A DNA stretch of 64,000 nt from Paulinella micropora (lineage: Eukaryota; Cercozoa; Imbricatea; Euglyphida; Paulinellidae). The notes under the pieces were generated by a model. The model did not search any database. It saw only the letters and a list, made by a program, of their open reading frames with translations, and was not told where the DNA came from. How positions within the stretch are numbered: position 1 is the stretch's first letter; every line of letters starts with the position of its first letter. A program made the translations under genes and the position numbers. The stretch is from positions 30,001 through 94,000 of the forward strand of contig WBZZ01005983.1 of the NCBI GenBank assembly GCA_019918135.1. The letters run 5' to 3'. This document shows, piece after piece, positions 30,827 to 39,785 of the stretch.

Positions 30827-32266
30827 TTAAAGAATGGCGAATGTGTAATGGTTAAGATTAGTTACGCCTGCACCGCTCGCATTAGCATTCGTATTTGAAA
30901 CGAATTCATATCGTCGTTCAGTGTCTAGGCTCAAACCGCTCACCTCATAGCCGTCGGTGTCCTTATCGCACAGCGGGCGGCTATTGTCCCAAGTATCTAC
31001 GTGGAACCAGTTGTAGTGATAGACATCGCTGTTTAGGATAGCACTTCCCTTCAACTTATCCTTCAAAATCATATAGTCTTCATTCTCAGATGTGTCAATG
31101 TCAAATTGTTGAAGGCGTGTCTCATCAAGTGTTGTATAATAACTAATAATTTTAGCATCTGCCCTGTTGTCATTATCAAAAGAAGTATTAGCACTCTCAG
31201 TGAAATGAAAGGCTGAAGTATAAATACGACGAATTCTTTCACCCTGCGAGCGATTCATCTTAATAACATAATTTTGACTTTGTGTTGAGAGGCTCTGCTT
31301 CCAAGCGATAGGATACTCAATCTTAAATGGAAAGCCTTCACCCGCAATCTTTTGCTGGACACCGAGGATGACATTCGGGTCAGTCTCAACAGCAAGGAAT
31401 AGATTTAGGTTAGAGACGATAGCACCAGAGGTCGTAGCGGCAGCACCAGTTGAAATAGAACTTACATGAGTGCCATAGCATGAAGAGCGGTTTGTTTCAG
31501 CCCACACAATCCGCAAATCCAAAATTTCATTAAATCCAATAGTCTTATCCAGTTCAAAAATAGTGCCAAACAGCATACCCAAAGGAAACTTAACATTAAT
31601 AACAGGTGTAGCAGTATTATCACCACCACCTTCAAAATACTTAGCCTCCTCAAAAGGAACATTTACCAAACTATAATTTCCAGCAGTGCTATCAGCGAGA
31701 GCGGTATCATCGTGGCGACGGGCATTAACAAGAGGCACTTTATAGTTTGCTTGAACTGTAGCCTTAAGATTTGCTATATCTGCCGCATCAGTAATTGCCT
31801 TTCTTTCTGCTACGGTTCCAATTTCAACTTTTCCTGCATTACAGTTTTGAAGCATAGCACCGCTAGCAACACCAGCACCATGATTTTCAAGTGCCATAAA
31901 TTTTTCATACTTCATTTCTGGTTTCCATATCACCTTAGTGTAGTTCCCCACATGTTGAAGATTACACAGATACTGCCCGCTTCGGCTTGGCAATTCAATA
32001 GTTTTAATCATAGACAGACAATCCATATAGATACGATTGTAGCGACCCGCACCACCCGCACCAGACGGAGTGTAAGTAAATCGCAACACACTCCTCGCAA
32101 GGTTCAAAGGACGAGTAGGAATTTCAAATGTGTTTTCCATACCACCAGCAGTAGTAAGCGCGACAGGTTGCGAGCCTTCACGGGTGGTAAGTTTGCTTAA
32201 TTCATACTTACCAATGAGTAGTTCCTTAGTCTGATGGACTAATTCTCCTCCATATTGGACAGGCAT
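30827..32266 (-). CDS. MCP: Major capsid protein (double jelly-roll type)
   Basis: 479 residues from MPVQYGGELVHQTKELLIG. I chose this ATG because the 26 upstream codons are AT-rich leader and the N-terminus then matches capsid practice. Internal blocks such as RPLNLARSVLRFTYTPSGAG, FPLGMLFGTIFEL and RIYTSAFHFTESANTSFDN give an all-beta, Asn/Ala/Thr-rich protein whose size, position and neighbours fit the Polinton major capsid. It would form the pseudo-hexameric capsomers. The gene is fully open, unlike most of the element. The family call rests on composition, size and context more than on one signature motif. Confidence 0.75.
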   Translation of the reverse strand: MPVQYGGELVHQTKELLIGKYELSKLTTREGSQPVALTTAGGMENTFEIPTRPLNLARSVLRFTYTPSGAGGAGRYNRIYMDCLSMIKTIELPSRSGQYLCNLQHVGNYTKVIWKPEMKYEKFMALENHGAGVASGAMLQNCNAGKVEIGTVAERKAITDAADIANLKATVQANYKVPLVNARRHDDTALADSTAGNYSLVNVPFEEAKYFEGGGDNTATPVINVKFPLGMLFGTIFELDKTIGFNEILDLRIVWAETNRSSCYGTHVSSISTGAAATTSGAIVSNLNLFLAVETDPNVILGVQQKIAGEGFPFKIEYPIAWKQSLSTQSQNYVIKMNRSQGERIRRIYTSAFHFTESANTSFDNDNRADAKIISYYTTLDETRLQQFDIDTSENEDYMILKDKLKGSAILNSDVYHYNWFHVDTWDNSRPLCDKDTDGYEVSGLSLDTERRYEFVSNTNANASGAGVTNLNHYTFAIL

Positions 32267-32475
32267 TTTTTGTTTTGTTTTTGACGTAGCAAATCTCAAA
32301 ACTTTTGAGATAGTTAAATAATTCACGAGAATATATAATAGCATAGAAAAAAAATAAATAATTCTAAAATTACCCTACCGCGATTTCAGCAAATTGAATA
32401 ATGAATCAAATAAACTAAAATAACTAGTTTCACGATAAATCAATAAAGTCATAACGATACCCAAACCATTAAGAT
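32267..32475. promoter_or_regulatory. Late promoter region upstream of MCP
   Basis: About 210 bp, AT-rich, containing a 9-bp-stem hairpin ATCTCAAAACTTTTGAGAT at about 32291-32309 and TATATAATAGC (32331-32341, read on the plus strand). No paired-palindrome cassette. Confidence 0.35.
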
Positions 32476-33186
32476 TTATGGCTTGTCATTTTCGTCTTTA
32501 AGATAAAACCTATGTACATTATTTGAACGGGTGGATAATTTCTTATTATACTCTGACCCACTTCCGTCGTATATAATGGCTCCAAATGGAATTTCATTCG
32601 CCGTGTATATTTCTTGTAGCACGTGATTATCTCCTTCGCCAACTAAGTCCGATTGAAGGTATAAAGTCTTTTCGCCAGTTAGAATAATTACGTTTGGTGA
32701 TTTAACAAAATTATTAGCAAATAAATATGTTGAATTTCTATCAAACCCCATAACCTCGTGAATACGGGTATCATCATCAAATATAAACCGCGGTTGAATT
32801 CCCTTATTCTCTGACACACTGAATGTTAATTTACCATCCTCCGCTTCTGTGTTTGTATTGTTGCTTGAGGCAACATAAGTATAGTCATTTGGACTTTCCG
32901 TCGTCAGTACCTCCGACAACTTATTTTTTAGATTGTTCATTGTGTAGTTTCCCTCAGGTATCGTAATTAAAGCCTCATACCCGTCTTCGCTAAGAGTAAA
33001 AGTATTATATGGTGAAGCCACAGAGTAATACGACTTCGGCACATATATATGAAGTATTTTACAATGTGTGGGATTGTCTAGCCCCTTCATATTGACTTCG
33101 TGTGTAAAGTCGCTATCTGTGCCTGTTATTCGGTTTTTGCTATTTATGTAATAGATACCCGAACTTCTTCCTCCCTTATACTCCAT
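32476..33186 (-). CDS. mCP: Minor capsid (penton) protein
   Basis: 236 residues from MEYKGGRSSGIYYINSKNRI. The ATG chosen lies 8 bp after the palindrome cassette, as for other late genes. The blocks KILHIYVPKSYYSVASPYNT, ITIPEGNYTMNNLKNKL and TRIHEVMGFD are typical of single jelly-roll penton proteins of Polintons and related viruses. It would occupy the capsid vertices. It lies directly upstream of MCP in the same direction, the usual order, and the frame is intact. Confidence 0.8.
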   Translation of the reverse strand: MEYKGGRSSGIYYINSKNRITGTDSDFTHEVNMKGLDNPTHCKILHIYVPKSYYSVASPYNTFTLSEDGYEALITIPEGNYTMNNLKNKLSEVLTTESPNDYTYVASSNNTNTEAEDGKLTFSVSENKGIQPRFIFDDDTRIHEVMGFDRNSTYLFANNFVKSPNVIILTGEKTLYLQSDLVGEGDNHVLQEIYTANEIPFGAIIYDGSGSEYNKKLSTRSNNVHRFYLKDENDKP

Positions 33187-33193
33187 TGTTATA

Positions 33194-33335
33194 GATATTT
33201 TAGAATAGCGCTTTCGTTTCACTCTCGCTTATTCTAAAACATCGTTTTTTTATTTGGGAAAAATTGAATGGATACGATATTTGTAAAACACACGAAAATG
33301 AGTGAAACGAATGAGAGTGCGGATTTACGAATATC
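33194..33335. promoter_or_regulatory. Paired-palindrome cassette 2
   Basis: Hairpin 33194-33244 (arms ATTTTAGAAT/ATTCTAAAA, edge AACATCG), a spacer of about 29 bp, hairpin 33274-33335 (arms ATTTGTAAA/TTTACGAAT). It fills the space between the protease stop (33338) and the minor capsid start (33186). Confidence 0.65.
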
Positions 33336-33337
33336 TT

Positions 33338-33818
33338 TTACAAATAGGTGTCAAATCCGTAGCCATTCTGTGCTTTTAATTTCTCCGCTTCTTCTTCTTT
33401 TAAGTCTGTATAACCGCTTGCAAACTTAAATCGCACTCCTTTCGCCCGCTCCATTAAAAAACGCATAGCAAACCATCCGCATGTGTCGCTTGTATCAGAT
33501 TGTTGTTTTACTTGATTAACCTTCATTAACAAATAACTATCGGGGTGGCTTTTATCTATTAGTTGTTTCATTTGTTGTTGAAAGTCTTCCGTTGGTTGGT
33601 AAAGCGCTAAAGGGTCATACACTTCAACACTCCTGTCTTTATCTAGACTTATCCATACTGCCATCCAGTGCTGTCCTTTTTTGTTGCTAGGGTCTGTATT
33701 CATAATAAATCCGTATCGCTTTCTGCTTCCTGGCTTCAACTTGTAGATTTCATCGCTCGCTATCGCTCCGAGATACCATCCATATTTTTTTCATTATGTC
33801 ATCTATTTCATTAGTCAT
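33338..33818 (-). pseudogene. PRO: Adenain-like cysteine protease, one frameshift
   Basis: Maturation protease of the adenovirus/Ulp1 fold. The catalytic His is in KGQHWMAVWI, the acidic residue in VEVYDPLA, and Gln and Cys in QQSDTSDTCGWFAMRF. The N-terminal segment MTNEIDDIMKK lies in another frame (start 33818, 9 bp after a palindrome) and continues past a run of seven A (33785-33791) as YLGAIASDEIYKLKPGS. The complete enzyme is about 160 residues, the usual size. One base in an A run separates the halves, so a sequencing error is possible. Confidence 0.75.
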
Positions 33819-35488
33819 TAGTCCCCGATATTTATCAACTACACTCTCATTCGTTTCACTCATTCCCGTTTGTTGATAAACATCGTCCATGGGTTTTTCA
33901 ATATTGCTCTCCCCATCGATGTTTACAAACCGCTCGGGAGTCGAAGGCAGGAGAGCGGATTTGTGAATATCATCTGGTTGCTGTGGCTCTGGCTCTGGTT
34001 GCTGTGGCTCCGCGACGCTCGGGGGTAGCGGTTGGGGCATCCCCTCGTCAATGTTCAAATCTGTTGAAACTTGTTTATCCACATTTGGGTCTACTGTCAT
34101 TTTGCTAGTTAGAGTGTTCACAAAGTCCTTTTTGTTCATTGTGTGTTTCCAATCTTTGCGGGCTAAATATTTTTTAATTATTTTTATTGAAAATACCTTA
34201 TCAATTAATTCTTCTAATGTCTTCGCTCCATTCCCTTTTTGTTTAACATCTCCAACATTTTGGAGATACCCCATAAACTCTTCATATCTAGCATAATCCG
34301 CTATTTTTCCTTTTAAGTTTTCCTTTTCATTTCCAACATCAATATTAAACCTTTTAATCATGTCAATAATCCACTTTGAAGTGTCTTTGTAATTTAATTT
34401 TTTATGTCCATCACTATCTAGTCTCTTTTTTAAAGCCTGTGCTAACTCTTTAATAGTAATGTTTGGGTGACAAGTTTTTGAAAATGCAGAGATTAAAAAT
34501 TGATTAATTTGTAAATGTTCAAAATGCTTACCCTTTTCTTCTGCTTTCTTTTCTTCCTTTTCAAGTTTTTCTTTATATTCTTCTGCTAACTTTTTCTGTT
34601 CTTCTAAAGATGTTGCTGTGGCTATAGCCGTCTGAATATCTTGACTGGCTTTTTGTAAGTCTTTACGACTCATCTTTTTTATGAAATTATCTGTATATCC
34701 TGCTGATTTCAGTGTTTCAATATCTTTCTGCTTTTGCTTTTTTTCTTCCTCATATTGTTCTTTTGTTTTCAATGGTGCTTCATCTCCTAAATTAGGTAAT
34801 GGTGGTGCTTGTGGTGGTGCTTGTGGTTGTCCCTGTTGTGGTTGTCCCTGTTGTGGCGGGGCTTGTGGCTGTCCATATTGCGGTGGCATAATATATTGAT
34901 ATTGCGGTGGTGGCATAATAGCCAATCTTTGGTTCCTTTGCTGTTCGTATTGTAAATCATCTATGAGTTTTTGCTCCCTTCTTAGTTCTCTGTTTTTTTG
35001 TTCTTGTCGTTCCTTAATCTCAGCCACTTCTCTTTTATGTTCCCTATTCATTATCTCTTGTCTTTCCTTAGCATCTTCTATGTCTTTTCTGTGTTGCCTT
35101 TTCTTTTCTTCTTCAGCATCAACCTGTGCTTTTTTCTCTTTTTGGTCTATCTCATCAATCTTTTCATATTTCTCCTTTCTGAGTTTGTCTAAGTGTTCAT
35201 TAATGGCTGTTCTCGTATTTTGTTCTATCTCTGACAGACTCTGGACTTTTCTTAAATCCTCCTTCTTTTCTTTTTTCTTTGATTTTGGAGTAATGCCACG
35301 CTCACGTGGCTTATTGTTTAGTATTTCATAAAAAGTTTAACGATTTGAAGTGTGCTCATATCACTTGTTTTCTTACCAAAATTAAGATAATATTTTTTGC
35401 CCTTCTGGATAATATACGGCTTCCCGCTTTTGTTTCTATAAACCCGCGGTGGTCTTAATTTCTGTTTCTTCGCTTTCTTGACTACCAT
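33750..35488 (-). pseudogene. Coiled-coil, Pro/Gln-rich scaffold-like protein, frameshifted
   Basis: Starts MVVKKAKKQKLRPPRVYRNK at 35488 (short frame to 35318), then continues after a shift near 35333 as a long open frame to 33750. About 120 residues of Lys/Glu coiled coil (EIDQKEKKAQVDAEEEKK), a QPQ/PPQ-rich linker (GQPQAPPQQGQPQQGQPQAP), a second charged helical region, and a globular part (HPNITIKELAQALKKRL). Length, composition and position before the protease suggest an internal scaffold or core protein processed by it; this is inference. The last 60 codons read through palindrome cassette 3 into the protease start. Confidence 0.55.
33827..33971. promoter_or_regulatory. Paired-palindrome cassette 3, inside an open frame
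   Basis: Hairpins 33827-33885 (arms TTTATCAAC/GTTGATAAA) and 33917-33971 (arms TTTACAAA/TTTGTGAA) with a 31-bp spacer. It has the same layout and the same spacing to the next start (protease ATG at 33818) as the other cassettes, but the scaffold-like frame stays open across it. Confidence 0.6.
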
Positions 35489-35491
35489 TAC

Positions 35492-35646
35492 TTTTCTAAA
35501 TTCACACTTTTGCTTCGCTTTCGTGTGTTTTAGAAAATCGTTTTAACACTTATATATTATTAGAGCAAAAAATAATTTTATCTTTAAGGATGTTTGACAA
35601 TAAACGAGAATGAGCGAAGCGAATGAGAGTGAAATTGTCAAATATC
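35492..35646. promoter_or_regulatory. Paired-palindrome cassette 4
   Basis: Hairpin 35492-35540 (arms TTTCTAAA/TTTTAGAAA, edge AATCG), a 47-bp spacer with TATATATTATT, hairpin 35588-35646 (arms TTTGACAAT/ATTGTCAAA). It spans from 5 bp past the basic protein stop to 4 bp before the scaffold-like start. Confidence 0.65.
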
Positions 35647-35650
35647 ATCT

Positions 35651-35967
35651 TTAAAACTTAAGAGCACCACATCCTCTCTGCTTTCGCTTACCGTAACCAA
35701 GTTTTGAAGCGGTGGCTTGGACAGACCCAGCATAAGGCACTCCAATACTGCTTAAGGCTCCAACAGTTCTAGAGATTACTTTGTTATCGCGAAGGAACTT
35801 ATTCACAGCCAAGGCTGTTTTTCCCACTTTTTGCCAGTTAATTTTTCCGCCAGCCTGCCCCTTGCCCTTCTTACGACCAGTCTTCTTTTTGCCTCCATTG
35901 TGGATGAGTTAATTGTTCGTTTGCTGATTGTTGGAATGACTTCAACACGAGATGGTTTTACTACCAT
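35651..35967 (-). pseudogene. Small basic core-like protein, one frameshift
   Basis: Start MVVKPSRVEVIPTISKRT at 35967, then a shift near 35900. The remaining 80 residues are open to the stop: a Lys/Arg/Gly-rich tract (KKKTGRKKGKGQAGGKINWQ), a small hydrophobic segment (VGALSSIGVPYAGSVQATAS) and a basic end (LGYGKRKQRGCGALKF). This resembles the short basic DNA-condensing or membrane-active virion peptides of adenoviruses and relatives in design only. It lies between the ATPase and the scaffold-like gene. Confidence 0.55.
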
Positions 35968-36036
35968 TATAATAAGTAAAAAAATAATTATTTAAGATAT
36001 TTTTTATAATAATGTTAATGAGAAATTCTTCCGTAA

Positions 36037-36823
36037 TTAATCATCAACACTTGATACATAAAGAAAATTAAATCGTTCCTTTGTTGCTTCGTGATACTTT
36101 TGAAGAAAGTAATCAAAATCAAAAGATAAGTCTAAGTGCTTATACACGAGTTCCATTTTGTCCTGAGACTGGCCTGGAAAGATTAATAAATAATCTAACT
36201 GCTTAATGGCTTCTGGTCGTAGGTCATTCAGATACTGGCTTGACATAATCACCTTTGATTTATAGTGTCTGTTCTTTTTTAACAAATCACTTACGGACTT
36301 GTCTCTTAATCCGCTCCCTAAATCGTCCAAAACAAAAACAACCTCTGGCGAAATATACTTACTCGGTCGCTCTTTTGGTGCCTCCTTTATCTGTTTCTTT
36401 TCTTTTCCAAAGTATAAGAATTGCGGTTTCTCCATCGGTTCTTTATCGTCCTGTTTAATTTCACCTTCGTGCATATCTCAATCTTGATGGAGATTTTTGT
36501 CTAACTCATAATCAATGACATTCACACCATCTGATTTGAGAAAGGTATACAGCCATCGGGTTTCCCCTGTTCTTAAAGTGCTTTACCATTGCTTTATAAA
36601 TGTAGTCCTTGTGTATTGTTGAAGCAATAATGACAATACGGGTTTTTCTGTCTGTCGTCCGTTTCAGTATTTCAAAGAGTGCTGTTGTTTTCCCGCTCTT
36701 CTTACGGGCAAGTAGAAATATATTGGCATGCGGCTCATTAAATAATTTATAACCCTTTGCTTTTTTGTCTCCGTTTCCATCCTGCTTTACTGGCTTAACT
36801 TTGACATTGTTAATCTTCATCAT
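36037..36823 (-). pseudogene. ATPase: FtsK/HerA-type genome-packaging ATPase, one frameshift
   Basis: Start MMKINNVKVKPVKQDGNGDK at 36823. Walker A is in IFLLARKKSGKTTALFEIL; after a shift near 36480-36520, Walker B is VVFVLDDLGSGLRD, followed by the polar motif KVIMSSQYLNDLRPEA and a C-terminal region (FDYFLQKYHEATKERFNFLY). About 260 residues, the usual size for packaging ATPases of Polintons. It would pump DNA into the capsid. The frame change lies between the two halves, not in a homopolymer I could pin down. Confidence 0.8.
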
Positions 36824-36836
36824 CTTATATTATTGC

Positions 36837-37009
36837 TTTTCTGAATTCACACTTTCGCTTCGCTTTTCGTAAATCTCAAACTCGTTTGAGATATTTTAGA
36901 AAATCGTCTTTTTGTGGTATATATCTAACTATTCATTTTTTAACGATGTTTGAGAATAAACGGGATATCTCAAATATATTTGAGATTGGGAGTGAAATTC
37001 TCAAATATC
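36837..37009. promoter_or_regulatory. Paired-palindrome cassette 5
   Basis: Hairpin 36837-36906 with an inner extra palindrome (ATCTCAAACTCGTTTGAGAT), an AT-rich spacer (about 36 bp, TATATATC), hairpin 36943-37009 (arms TTTGAGAAT/ATTCTCAAA, inner ATCTCAAATATATTTGAGAT). It lies between the stop at 37008 and the ATPase start at 36823. Confidence 0.65.
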
Positions 37010-37286
37010 AGCCTAAAAATTCCAAAGCGATAACAATTCTTCCCGCTAAATTTCCTGTATCAATATTTCCGCTGTCGGTTTCAAGGACTTTAAATGTATA
37101 TTGTCCGTCTGTCCATCCAACGACACCCAAATTATAACTAAGGTTTGAAATGTTTGCTGTGGTGCTGTCGGAGAATGTGCCAATAATTCCAATTCTATCG
37201 ATGTAAAGAATTCTGGTTTTTGTCTCAGTTTGGTCGTTATAGTAGTGAATAAATTTTACATTCATTTTGGTAGGTGTGAAAGACAT
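37008..37286 (-). CDS. Small late protein of unknown function (92 aa)
   Basis: From MSFTPTKMNVKFIHYYNDQT; the frame is open upstream to about 37390 without an ATG, so an earlier start cannot be excluded. Beta-rich composition (RILYIDRIGIIGTFSDSTTA), a Gly-rich C-terminus and no transmembrane segment. It lies in the late block next to the ATPase and ends inside palindrome cassette 5. Probably a virion component; no family recognised. Confidence 0.5.
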   Translation of the reverse strand: MSFTPTKMNVKFIHYYNDQTETKTRILYIDRIGIIGTFSDSTTANISNLSYNLGVVGWTDGQYTFKVLETDSGNIDTGNLAGRIVIALEFLG

Positions 37287-37388
37287 CTGAATGTTCTTGT
37301 TGAATGATTTACCCACAAAGTCATTGCTTAGAAAATAATCTTTTGGTATTTGTGCTCCGTCATCATATATTTTGTATAATATAAAAAA

Positions 37389-37637
37389 ATGATTTTAATA
37401 TTCTTGTTTGTGTGCTCGGCTATTTCGCGAACTGACTGCGACTTTTATAGTAGAGCAAATCAAACAAAACGAGATGCGTGTGCTTATTGTATAAAGCAAG
37501 GTATTGAATCCAAATTTAAATGTGTGTATAAGCCTTTTAGTGATATGTGTATTGGGTGGGATGATGCCCTGCCGTTAATCTGTGCCGGCGATAAAAAACC
37601 AATAGACCCAAACATCGTTAAAAAATCTGTGCAATAG
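37389..37637 (+). CDS. Small secreted cysteine-rich protein
   Basis: 82 residues on the plus strand within the minus-strand late block. The N-terminus MILIFLFVCSAISRTDC is a clear signal peptide. The mature part has six cysteines (CDFYSRANQ, CAYCIKQG, FKCVY, DMCIGW, LICAG) and a basic/polar tail. Such small exported disulphide-rich proteins are unusual in Polintons. The 3' end overlaps the stop of the tail fibre (37618) by 20 bp. It could be a virion-surface or host-directed protein; function unknown. Confidence 0.5.
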   Translation: MILIFLFVCSAISRTDCDFYSRANQTKRDACAYCIKQGIESKFKCVYKPFSDMCIGWDDALPLICAGDKKPIDPNIVKKSVQ

Positions 37638-39087
37638 ACCCAATATTACTTTGTTGAATATTGAAATTTCCAGTTATTTCCACACCACTGCTATATGTCT
37701 TAATTCCTGCTATGGTTTGGTTTCCTGAGGTTTTAACCGCCGAAGTATCAAGGACAGAAACATCAACACCATCAACTAAATTCACATTTGTTATACTTTG
37801 GTTTTTCATATCAATACCAGCACTCGCATTCATTAATCCGCTTGCCGTGAGTGTAGTTGTTGATACCCCCGCACTTGCGGTTATTACCTTTGATGCCTTA
37901 ACTTCTCCATTATTAATCCTGAATAATTCGTTTGTCCCGCCATAGTAAAATATATGACTATCAGTTGAAGCATTAACATTATAAAGAAAAGTTTGACTAG
38001 CAACACCAAAACCAATAAAAGCAGTTGTTGATGGCGTTCCTCCATCCCATAAGACTAATTTATTGTTGGCGAGTGCTTTTCTATCTATGAAAATACTTTT
38101 GCCTGCTCCTACTACCACATTGTCGCTTGTTGTTAATGTTGTTGTTGTTATCCCCGCATTTGCTTTAATTTCACTGCTGAATGTTTTAATTCCTCCTATG
38201 GTTTGGTCTCCTGTTAGTTTGACCACCGAACCATCAACTGCGAGATTAGCGAGATTAATTCCATTACATGTAGAAGCCCCTGAAATAGCAAAACCACCCA
38301 TATTTAGTCCTCCCGTCATACTGGCAGTGCCATCTAATCTAACAAAGGGTGGTGTAGTGTTTCTCCATTGTCCTGTGCTATAAATAAGCAGTTGGTTATC
38401 TGCTGGGAAGCCTGATATTGTCACATCGCTGTGGCTATCTATGCTTCCACTCGCTGACACTTTATCATTATTATCTTGGTGTTCAAATATCCATTCATCA
38501 ACATCTTTGCTATTTAGTAAATTAACTCCTGTTATATTCTTCCTTCCCATACTAATATTGCCGAATTCATCCACATTTATCGGAAATGTTTTATTTACCC
38601 AGTTTATTGAATTATATGTTAGATAACTATTCATTGCTATTGGTGCGGTTATAACCACATCTGAAAGTGTATCAATTGAACTAAGGGCTGTATTCTTCGA
38701 TTTGCCTTCTACATCGTTGTAAGTTAAGTATTGTCCGCTCGCTTGTGCAAATATGTTTGTGTCTATCAAATTATATAAACTTGTTTGGTGCGGATTGGAA
38801 GTATTGCTTCTGTGTTGAGTTGAGGCTTTGACTTCGTCATTATCCCTTACTCGTTGCTCTGTATAGTATAAATTTTTTCCTTCTTTGATATCCGTAGTTG
38901 ATTTTAAAGCGAGACGTGTGTCAAATCGGTCGTCAGTGTAATAAAGATTTACGGGATCAGCATCTTCTGGCACTCTGTCTGTATTCAGACCGACTATGTT
39001 TGTGTTGGTAAGGTCTAAGTTAAGTATATTGAGTGAGTCTATCGCCAACTCATTAAGGCCAAGTAAACTTTTGTACTGACTACCCAT
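37618..39087 (-). CDS. Tail-fibre-like protein, short form (489 aa), intact
   Basis: From MGSQYKSLLGLNELAIDSLN. The N-terminal part has the 23-residue module NLYYTDDRFDTRLALKSTTD, repeated as NLYYTEQRVRDN. Beta-helical repeats with VKLTGDQTIGGIKTF and ASAGIDMKNQSITNVNLVD follow. This repeat style is shared with phage and giant-virus fibre proteins and implies trimeric receptor-binding fibres. It lacks the C-terminal S74 chaperone of the longer fibre and ends in a short tail. The first 280 residues are nearly identical to the long fibre, so it arose by duplication and truncation. Confidence 0.75.
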   Translation of the reverse strand: MGSQYKSLLGLNELAIDSLNILNLDLTNTNIVGLNTDRVPEDADPVNLYYTDDRFDTRLALKSTTDIKEGKNLYYTEQRVRDNDEVKASTQHRSNTSNPHQTSLYNLIDTNIFAQASGQYLTYNDVEGKSKNTALSSIDTLSDVVITAPIAMNSYLTYNSINWVNKTFPINVDEFGNISMGRKNITGVNLLNSKDVDEWIFEHQDNNDKVSASGSIDSHSDVTISGFPADNQLLIYSTGQWRNTTPPFVRLDGTASMTGGLNMGGFAISGASTCNGINLANLAVDGSVVKLTGDQTIGGIKTFSSEIKANAGITTTTLTTSDNVVVGAGKSIFIDRKALANNKLVLWDGGTPSTTAFIGFGVASQTFLYNVNASTDSHIFYYGGTNELFRINNGEVKASKVITASAGVSTTTLTASGLMNASAGIDMKNQSITNVNLVDGVDVSVLDTSAVKTSGNQTIAGIKTYSSGVEITGNFNIQQSNIGSIAQIF

Positions 39088-39148
39088 TGTATATTAGAAT
39101 GAATATTTAATTTTAAAAATACTAAAATATAATAATCTTAGTATAGAA

Positions 39149-39195
39149 TATTTTTAGAATAAGCGAGAGTGCGAAGCACGAAGTGAGATTCTAAA
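39149..39195. repeat. Single palindrome between divergent genes
   Basis: Arms TTTTTAGAAT/ATTCTAAAA flank AAGCGAGAGTGCGAAGCACG. It ends immediately before the ATG of the truncated charged gene. The homologous promoter at 43560 lacks it, so this palindrome is an insertion relative to that sequence. Confidence 0.65.
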
Positions 39196-39468
39196 ATGCC
39201 GTCTCCCGAAGCGAGCCGCCAAAACTGGGGAAAAACAGTCGATGGAATTAAACAAAAAGCAAAGCAGAGAAAAATGGAACATGCCAAAAAGGTTTTGGAG
39301 CAATACCGAAACGCTGTTAAAAGCGAAGACGAAGATATGGAACGAAAAATAGCAGAGAAAATAAGAATTTAGCAACAGATATTATTAACGAGAAGGATCA
39401 AGATGACACACCCGAGCAGAGTGAGAGTGAAGATGAGGTTGATTTCACTGATATCATTGCTTTTCGTT
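39196..39468 (+). pseudogene. Truncated copy of the charged pre-integrase gene
   Basis: Starts MPSPEASRQNWGKTVDGIKQ and follows the gene at 43606 closely for about 90 codons, with a shift near 39360 (KIAEK against KIAEI) and an abrupt end after DFTDIIA. The remaining half and the integrase that should follow are missing. With the short fibre it forms a duplicated fibre/charged-gene pair, showing that this part of the element was duplicated in tandem and then deleted. Confidence 0.75.
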
Positions 39469-39476
39469 GATAAATA

Positions 39477-39785
39477 TCACTTCTTTGAACTAGAAGGCGA
39501 TGGAAGGCAGATGCCAATCAATAGTGTTAAAATTCCGACATAAGTATTAGCAACCTCGCACGGCAAGTTCTTTTCAGATAGCCTCACGATACAAAGGGTT
39601 ATAATGGCAATAATGATACCCATTTGAAATAAGTATTTAATAAGTTGGCTGTCCGTTGGTCTGTTTTTTATACAACAACAATTCCAGTTATCTTCCAATT
39701 CGTGCTCTACTTTTTTTTCCTCAGTTTTCAACGAAATGTCCAAAACACGATTTTTTAATTCTGGTGTTAGTTCGCCATCTGTCAT
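39477..39785 (-). CDS. Small membrane protein with two transmembrane segments
   Basis: 102 residues from MTDGELTPELKNRVLDISLK. A charged N-terminus, a cluster NWNCCCIKNRP, then two hydrophobic helices (YLFQMGIIIAIITLCIVRL and YVGILTLLIGICLP) and a Ser-rich basic end. Its ATG overlaps the stop of the long fibre (ATGA), suggesting translational coupling or tight packing. Proteins with a Cys cluster before paired helices occur in several large DNA viruses. A virion membrane role is a guess. Confidence 0.55.
   Translation of the reverse strand: MTDGELTPELKNRVLDISLKTEEKKVEHELEDNWNCCCIKNRPTDSQLIKYLFQMGIIIAIITLCIVRLSEKNLPCEVANTYVGILTLLIGICLPSPSSSKK

Noticed and set aside
35588..35646. Bacterial-type rho-independent terminators
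   Set aside because: The hairpins have long imperfect stems with conserved inner sequence and no consistent T-tract. The context is a eukaryotic virus.
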